Source: Ananas comosus (Eukaryota > Streptophyta > Magnoliopsida > Poales > Bromeliaceae). Taken from it: a DNA stretch of 64,000 bases. The notes below the pieces were generated by a model that saw only the letters and a list, made by a program, of their open reading frames with translations, was not told the origin of the DNA and made no database searches. Positions within the stretch are counted from its first letter, which is position 1. Each line of letters begins with the position of its first letter. A program made the translations under genes and the position numbers. The stretch is taken from positions 7,214,743 to 7,278,742 of the forward strand of contig NC_033632.1 of assembly GCF_001540865.1 (NCBI RefSeq), given 5' to 3'. Shown in pieces: positions 57,570-64,000 of the stretch.

Positions 57570-58506
57570 ATGTCTCTAACATGGAATGTAGCAGATATGT
57601 AGTGGCCTATCAACATGTCTCTATGTTGCAGTTTAATAGTTTACTAGTTTCAAGTGCCCCTTGATGACACTTTTGTTCAACGAGTTCCAAGCATGGCATT
57701 AGTATGTTCATGATGCATAATTCACTCAACTCTAGCATGGAGACATGTTCCCAACTTGCAAAACCAAGCACTATCCACAATGCATGCAATCTACACATAT
57801 AGCTCTACTATATGGAGTACAAATTTTACGATATATGAGGCATGCATGTTAAGTGTTCTAAAATTCACATACATCATATTTAGCATGAATTTGCATTCAA
57901 AAATACTTTACGAAAAGTTTAGAAGGCATAGGGGGGCCATTTTGCCCTATTTTCATGAAGTCAAACCCACCAAAATCGACTTCTTCGTTTCGCCGAATGA
58001 AGATATCCACAAGCTTACTAGTGCCCTAAAAACATAAAAAATAAGGTCACCCAAACGAAACGAAGAGCAAATAGCTCAAACACTAAGCTTCTCAAGCTAG
58101 GGTTGGAGAAAACTCACCTCAAGTGAAAAACCCTCTTTTAATCCTCAAATGGGAGGTAGAGGTCTTCCAATCTAACCTATATAAAGGTTCCAAACCCATC
58201 AATTAGGTCTCAAAACTCTCAAATCCAAAAACCCCCAAAATAAACCCTAAATCCCAAAATCTAGGGTTTCTTCTAGCAAAACCTAGGAAAACATGAAACA
58301 AATGGGGATTACAAGCTACCAACCTCAAGAGAAGCTCCAATCCAAGCTCAAAACCAAGTAGGGTTGAAGTTTGATCCTCCACAAAGCTCCAACCGCAAGT
58401 TCACAGCCACCAAAGTGAGAAATGGGGAAGAAGATGATGCTCCAAGGCCTCCAAGCAAGCTCCTTCTCCTTTTCTTCTTCTTCTTCTTCCTCTCCCTCTC
58501 TTCTTC

Positions 58507-58686
58507 TCTCTCTAGAATGCAAAGGGTTGAGAGAAATGAGGGAAAGAGAGAGAAGAAAGGCTCTCTATAGGCTCTAAAGTAACAAAATCCAGATANTCTC
58601 TCTAGAATGCAAAGGGTTGAGAGAAATGAGGGAAAGAGAGAGAAGAAAGGCTCTCTATAGGCTCTAAAGTAACAAAATCCAGATAA
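58507..58686. repeat. About 90-base repeat across a single N
   Basis: The stretch from TCTCTCTAGAATGC to AATCCAGATA occurs on both sides of N at 58596. Probable unmerged contig overlap. Confidence 0.8.
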
Positions 58687-58740
58687 GCCCCTCAAAAATC
58701 CAAAATCACATCAGCCTGGTCTGGGCAGTTTTCGCCCAGA

Positions 58741-58949
58741 GGGACCGGTCTCCTCGACCTGGGACCGGTCTCTCAGCCTGCCCCCGAAAAACCAACGTTC
58801 GGGAACCGGTCTCTTCCTGCGCGAGACCGGTCTCTCCCCGCGCAGACGCGCTCGGGGACCGGTCTCGACTGCCAGGGACCGGTTGCCTCGCCGGCTACGC
58901 AGCACTGTTCACTGGGGGACCGGTCTCTCCTATCAGGGACCGGTCCCTG
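58741..58949. repeat. ACCGGT palindrome cluster, GGAC type
   Basis: Eight cores (GGGACCGGTCTC repeated, plus GGGAACCGGTCTC and GGACCGGTTGCC variants) in about 210 bases. Confidence 0.9.
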
Positions 58950-59099
58950 AGAGTAAAAACTCTCAGGACTCTGCCAAAGCTCTCGAGATCGAACTTTTAG
59001 GCCGGTATATCGTCGACGGCCCTCCACCAAGTGTGGAAAAGTTCGGAATACACATCGAACACTCGAACCTCGCAATTTGCAATGGTCCAGTGTGCTACA

Positions 59100-62000
59100 C
59101 CCCGAGTGGGCGTATGTATGCCGCTCAGACCGAGAAGGCGGCAGCAGCCGAGGATGTGGTCGCAGGTATCATTTTACTTGATAGCATTAGAGTTCGTGCA
59201 TTATTTGATACCGGTGCATCAGACTCATTCATAGATCGGCTGTTTGCCGAGTTGCATGGCATCCCTATACTTTTCTTGTTGCATCCGGGACGTGTAGTTG
59301 TCCCCGACCACTCTTTGGATATTAGCGAGTATTGCCCCAGTTGCCCTATTCGGTTAGGAAATTGGATTATGCCTGTGAACTTGCTAGCCTTGCGCAAGCT
59401 GGGGGAATCTGATGTGGTCTTAGGCATGGATTGGTTAACCAAGTATTATGCCACGATTGATTGTAAGAATCGCACGGTTACTTTTAGAGAAGCGGGGCAA
59501 GTTGAGGTGATATTTCGAGGATGCCATAGTTCGCTTTTTGCAATGACGATTAGCTCGTCTCGAGCTAGGCAGCTGATCAGCAGAGGTTGTGTAGCCTACT
59601 TGGCTAGTGTTGTGATGAGGGGCAAGGGTGATACCCCTAGGATTGATGATATCCCAGTGGTACGGGAGTTTTGTGACGTGTTTCCAGCTGAGCTACCGGG
59701 CATGCCACCCGATAGGGAGATCGAGTTTGTGGTAGATCTCGTCCCTGGGACTACTCCAATCTCAAAAACGCCCTATAGGATGGCACCGGCGGAGCTGAAG
59801 GAGCTGATGGCACAGCTACAGGATCTTCTGGATAAAGGCTTCATTCGACCGAGCGTCTCGCCTTGGGAAGCGCCAGTTTTGTTCGTCAAGAAGAAAGACG
59901 GATCGCTACGCCTATGTGTGGACTATCGTGAACTTAATAAAGTCACGATCAAGTATAAGTATCCGTTGCCGTGGATCGACGACTTGTTTGATCAGCTTCA
60001 GGGATCGTGTGTGTATTCCAAGATCGATTTGCAGTCGGGATACCACCAGTTAAAGATCAAACCCGAGGATGTATCGAAGACGGCTTTTAGAACACGGTAT
60101 GGACATTATGAGTTCACTGTTATGCCGTTTGGGCTTACTAATGCCCCGGCAGCTTTTATGGATTTAATGAACCGTGTTTTTAAGTCATATCTAGACAGGT
60201 TCGTCGTGGTGTTTATCGACGACATTTTGGTTTATTCCCGAAGTGATGCAGATCACGAGGAGCATTTGAGGCTTGTACTTCAAGTACTTCGGGAAAAGAA
60301 GCTTTTTGCCAAGCTGAAAAAGTGTGAATTTTGGCTTCGAGAGGTAGCTTTCCTTGGGCATCTGATTTTGGGGTCAGGTATTGCGGTGGATCCCAAGAAG
60401 ATTGAGGCTATCAGGGATTGGCCGAGACCGACGAGCGTTACGGAGATTCAGAGTTTTCTTGGATTGGTCGGGTACTACCGGAGATTTGTCGAGGGGTTTG
60501 CTAAGTTATCAACTCCCCTCACGAGACTCACGCATAAAGGAGTCAAGTTCATTTGGAATGATGCATGCGAGAGAAGCTTCCAAGAGTTGAAGCAAAGATT
60601 GACGACCGCCCCGATCCTAACCCTGCCGATGGCTGGAGCAGGGTATGTGGTTTATAGTGATGCTTCACTTAATGGATTGGGTTGTGTGTTGATGCAGGAT
60701 GGCAAAGTGATCGCGTATGCTTCTCGCCAACTAAAGGAATATGAAAAGAACTACCCGACGCATGATTTGGAGTTGGCGGCCGTAGTCTTCGCATTGAAGT
60801 TATGGCGCCACTATCTTTATGGTGAGCGGTGTGAAGTGTACACGGATCACAATAGTTTGAAGTACTTATTCACTCAGAAAGAGTTGAACCTGAGACAGCG
60901 CAGATGGTTGGAGCTGCTCAAATATTACAATTTGACGATTCTCTACCACCCAGGCAAGGCTAACGTGGTGGCTGATACGCTAAGTCGGAAATCAACGGAA
61001 AACTTAGCGATGCATGTTGTTACTCAACCGCAGTTAATCGAACAGATGAAACGGTTGGAGTTGGAGGTGGTGACTCCTGACACGCCTTTGAGGTTGATAA
61101 CGTTGGTGGTGCAACCTACACTTTTGGATCGAATTAAAGAAAAGCAAGCTTCCGATGTAGAGTTGCAAAGGATTAAAGGTAAATTGGTTGATGGTTGCAC
61201 CAACGACTTCCTTGTGGATGACCAAGGATTGATGCGTTTTCGTGGACGGATTTGTGTACCGGCGGTTTCGGGAATTAAAGAAGACATTCTTCAAGAAGCG
61301 CACCGAACGCCCTACGCTATACATTCAGGAGGCACAAAGATGTATAAGGATTTACAGTTGCTTTATTGGTGGCCCGGGATGAAGAATGATGTTGGCGAGT
61401 TTATAGCTCGTTATCTAACTTGCCAACAAGTAAAGGCCGAGCATCGAGTTCCCGCGGGAAAACTTCAGAGTTTGCCTATTCCCGTGTGGAAGTGGGAGAA
61501 GATCACCATGGATTTCGTGACTAGATTGCCCCGCTCTCAGGCCGGGCATGATGCTATTTGGGTGATCGTGGATAGGTTGACGAAGTCGGCGCACTTCATA
61601 CCTATTCATACTACTTGGACTGGGGAGAAGCTCTCACAAGTGTACCTTGATGAGATTGTACAACTTCACGGGAGTGCCCACTTCGATTGTATCAGATCGA
61701 GACACCCGATTTGTGTCTCACTTTTGGAGGAGTCTACAGGACGCCCTAGGCACTCAACTCGATTTTAGCACTGCTTTCCACCCTCAGAGTGATGGGCAGT
61801 CGGAGCGCACAATACAGACTTTAGAAGATATGCTCCGAGCATGTGTAATAGACATCCAGGGAGGATGGTCGCAGCATCTACCTATGGCGGAGTTTGCTTA
61901 TAACAATAGTTATCAAGCAAGCATCAAGATGGTACCGTTCGAAGCACTTTATGGACGGAAGTGTAGATCGCCACTTCATTGGAGTGAAGTTGGCGAGAGA

Positions 62001-62557
62001 TTGGCTTTGGGACCAGATGTGCTCCAGGAAGCTGAGAATAAAGTTCGAATTGCTCGGGAGCAACTTTTGACAGCGCAGAGTAGACAGAGGAGCTACGCCG
62101 ACCGACGACGGCGAGACTTGGAGTTCCAAGTTGGAGACCATGTTTTCTTGAAGGTCTCGCCGACTAGAGGGATCAAGAGATTCGGAATGCGGGGTAAGTT
62201 GAGCCCCCGTTTCATTGGACCGTATGAGGTTTTGGAGCGTGTAGGTCCAGTAGCGTATCGACTTACTCTACCACCGAACCTATCGGGCGTGCACAACGTC
62301 TTTCATGTATCGGTCCTTCGAAAGTACATCTTCGACCCGACTCACATGTTGGATGCTACACCTTTAGAGTTGCGGGAGACTTGAGCTTCGAGGAGCAGCC
62401 TGTGAAGATCTTGGCTCGCGAGGTACGAAAGCTGCGGAATCGGGATATTCCGTATGTGAAGATTCTTTGGAGCAACCACGGGGAGCGAGAGGCCACGTGG
62501 GAGCTTGAGAGCACCTTGCTGGAGCGTTATCTCCATTTTTTTCAGATGGAGTCTTGA
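59100..62557 (+). pseudogene. pol: Ty3/gypsy chromovirus pol (protease, RT, RNase H, integrase, chromodomain-like end)
   Basis: A nearly complete plant Del/Tekay-type polyprotein, 5' truncated. Order: aspartic protease ([11 protein letters not shown], about 59205); reverse transcriptase ([20 protein letters not shown]; catalytic FIDD at 60212-60223); RNase H ([25 protein letters not shown]); integrase zinc-finger region, where the usual first Cys of C-x2-C is Tyr (RYLTCQQ); integrase core ([47 protein letters not shown]); and GPYEVLERVGPVAYRLTLP. The last part (EEQPVKILAREVRKLRNRD to EATWELESTLLERY) resembles a chromodomain tail. Two frame breaks are visible, near 61670 and 62378. The frame upstream of 59100 belongs to the adjoining LTR, not to pol. 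Recent but inactive. Confidence 0.92.
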
Positions 62558-62595
62558 GGTACGTTGCTTTCGAGTTTCGCGGACGAAACTCCTTT

Positions 62596-62608
62596 TTAGA
62601 AGGGGTGA
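62596..62608 (+). other. Polypurine tract
   Basis: TTAGAAGGGGTGA stands directly before the TGTGACGC start of the 3' LTR, the site where plus-strand DNA synthesis is primed in these elements. Confidence 0.75.
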
Positions 62609-64000
62609 TGTGACGCACTGGACCTTTGCAAATTGCAAGATTCAAGTGTTTGTTTCGTATTCTTAGCTTTTCCACAATTCGTGGAGGGTCGTTGACAATG
62701 TTCCGACCCATGGTTCGAACCCCGAGATTGGAAGTTTAAAACCTAGCACCAAAATCTGAAAAGTCGAATTTTTGGTCAGCTCTCAGGTAGCCTCAGCAGG
62801 GCTGTGTACCGGTACGGGGTTTATGGCTGAACCGGTACGCGCTGATGGCTGTACTGGTACGGGGCTAGTGTACCGGTACACAGACGGATTTCGTGCAAAC
62901 CCGAGGCTCATGTTTGGCTGTTTCGCAGGTGTTGTACCGGTACGCTTGCCCGTGTACCGGTACACAGTGCAGCGCGAGCAGTTTTCGGGCAGGGGTGTTT
63001 GTGCAATTGTTACAACACCTATATATGGCACCCCAGCCCCCTTAGAGGGCTTTCTTGTGCCCTAACCAGTGGAGATCAAAGGTGAGTGCCCCTCCCCTTG
63101 GTTCTTCTCCATTTTTGATGGGTTTTTTCTTATTTTGATCTTCTCTTCCTTATGTTTCTTTGCACCTTGTTGGTTTCCTCCATGGGAGAAGCTTGGAGCT
63201 CGTGATTAGAGCTTCGTTGAGGAAAGATCTTGGGAGCTTGTGGACTTTGGGCTTGTTGGAAGCCTTCTAGAGGTTAGTGGCTAAATTCTTTCCTCTCGAT
63301 CCTAGTTTTGATGCTTTTTGTTGGTAGAAATCCTAGATTTGGGATATTAGGGTTGGAATTTGGGAATTTTTGATTTGTGGGTTTTAGGACCCAATTGATG
63401 GGTTTAGAACCTTCGTGTAGGTTGGGTTGGAAGGATTCTTGCTCCCTTTTGGAGATCAAGGGAGATTTTCACCACTTTTCGGTGAGTTATTAGCCCTTTT
63501 CTTGAGTTGCTTAATGTTTGAACTCATGAACTGTCGTTTCGATGTTGTAACACCCCTAGCCTATCTCTTAGGGTACTAGGAGTGATTACCGAAGCTTCGT
63601 TAGCGTTTCGGACGCCCACGCGGAGCTTTTGGTGGGTATGGCTTCATTGAAATAAGGGGAAATGCCTCCTACGTGGTTAAATGTTTTCGTATACTATAAT
63701 TGTATGCATATCCATATTGAATAGAATTTATATGAATTTTAGAATGCTTAAAACTCCTATGTTATGCATCATGAAAAATTGACTCTATATTGTAGAGAGA
63801 AGTATATGCATTGTTAATATGCATGAGTTTAATGTTCTAATGAATGATGTAAGATCATGTTTCTCGTGCGGAAAATGATTAGAATGACAAGCCTTTAGAC
63901 TTATTATTCATATTGGGATATAGTAAGCAAAAGTGTTATAAAGGGGCACTTGAACTAGAAATTGTTGAACTACAACTTAGAGACATGATGATAGGCCACT
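62609..64000 (+). mobile_element. 3' LTR of the chromovirus (right end outside window)
   Basis: It starts TGTGACGCACTGGACC, has the palindrome cluster (62805-62965), a clear TATA box (CCTATATATGG, 63018-63028) about 55 bases later, and the donor AGAG|GTTAGT (63272/63273). The part after about 63540 is U5/intron-like sequence of the same kind as in the other LTRs; the hairpin and acceptor would lie beyond the window. Confidence 0.85.
62805..62965. repeat. ACCGGT palindrome cluster, GTAC type
   Basis: Five intact cores (GTGTACCGGTAC, AACCGGTACG and others) and one TACTGGTAC in 160 bases, ending about 55 bases before the TATA box. Confidence 0.9.

Larger units (their letters stand above)
57570..59099 (-). 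mobile_element. LTR, minus strand, 3' part lost in the gap
   Basis: On the minus strand it starts TGTAGCACACTGGACC at 59099, like 3894 (minus) and 62609 (plus). The palindrome cluster is at 58741-58949. A CT-rich leader (58440-58600, interrupted by an artefactual repeat around N 58596) and donor GAG|GTTGGT (58324/58323) follow. The right end abuts pol, whose 5' part is missing, so it probably inserted there. Confidence 0.75.

Noticed and set aside
58883..59099. N-terminal 70 codons of the long pol frame
   Set aside because: The frame runs by chance through the minus-strand LTR start (palindromes and TGTAGCACACTGG). True pol sequence begins at about 59100.

Overview
The window is nuclear plant DNA. 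Its one host gene is a long, many-intron kinesin of the plant-specific KCBP type (MyTH4-FERM-coiled coil-motor-calmodulin tail). Around and inside the gene lie nested plant transposons: Ty3/gypsy LTR elements, Cassandra/TRIM, hAT, Mutator, Tourist-like, CACTA and possibly Helitron. A monocot is likely from the general look of gene and repeats, but I cannot name the species from sequence alone.

Layout. 1-11,690: nested retroelements. An LTR sits in the gag of a second element, which sits in the gag of a third, whose LTR carries a hAT insertion; a further LTR with a gag start and a cluster of Cassandra/TRIM units with 5S-rRNA-like LTRs follow. 12,652-44,150 (minus): the KCBP/KIN-14 gene. I reconstructed 23 coding exons with matching phases (1,287 residues, all splice sites read by eye, one GC-AG intron). 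Its introns hold a Mutator-like element with a nested hAT, a Tourist-like MITE, a degenerate gypsy element with another LTR inside it, a solo LTR inside a hAT-like element, a Helitron-like end, and a TRIM with a nested hAT. 44,151-45,170: leader and probable promoter. 45,300-64,000: a second retroelement block with LTR fragments, a CACTA end, an LTR-PBS-gag unit, several LTRs, a 100-N gap, and a near-complete chromovirus pol followed by its 3' LTR.

The most unusual signal is shared by the LTRs. Just upstream of the TATA-like box, nine of them carry a cluster of 3-9 palindromes with the core ACCGGT. Within one LTR family the outer bases come in two symmetric forms (GG-ACCGGT-CC or GT-ACCGGT-AC). 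A tenth, different LTR has TCCGGA palindromes in the same place. The same LTRs share a splice donor after a CT-rich leader, a hairpin with compensatory changes, and a splice acceptor just after it, so each LTR seems to hold its own leader intron of about 1.3-2.1 kb.

Four isolated single N bases are flanked by direct repeats and look like mis-joined overlapping contigs; one duplicates part of a KCBP exon.
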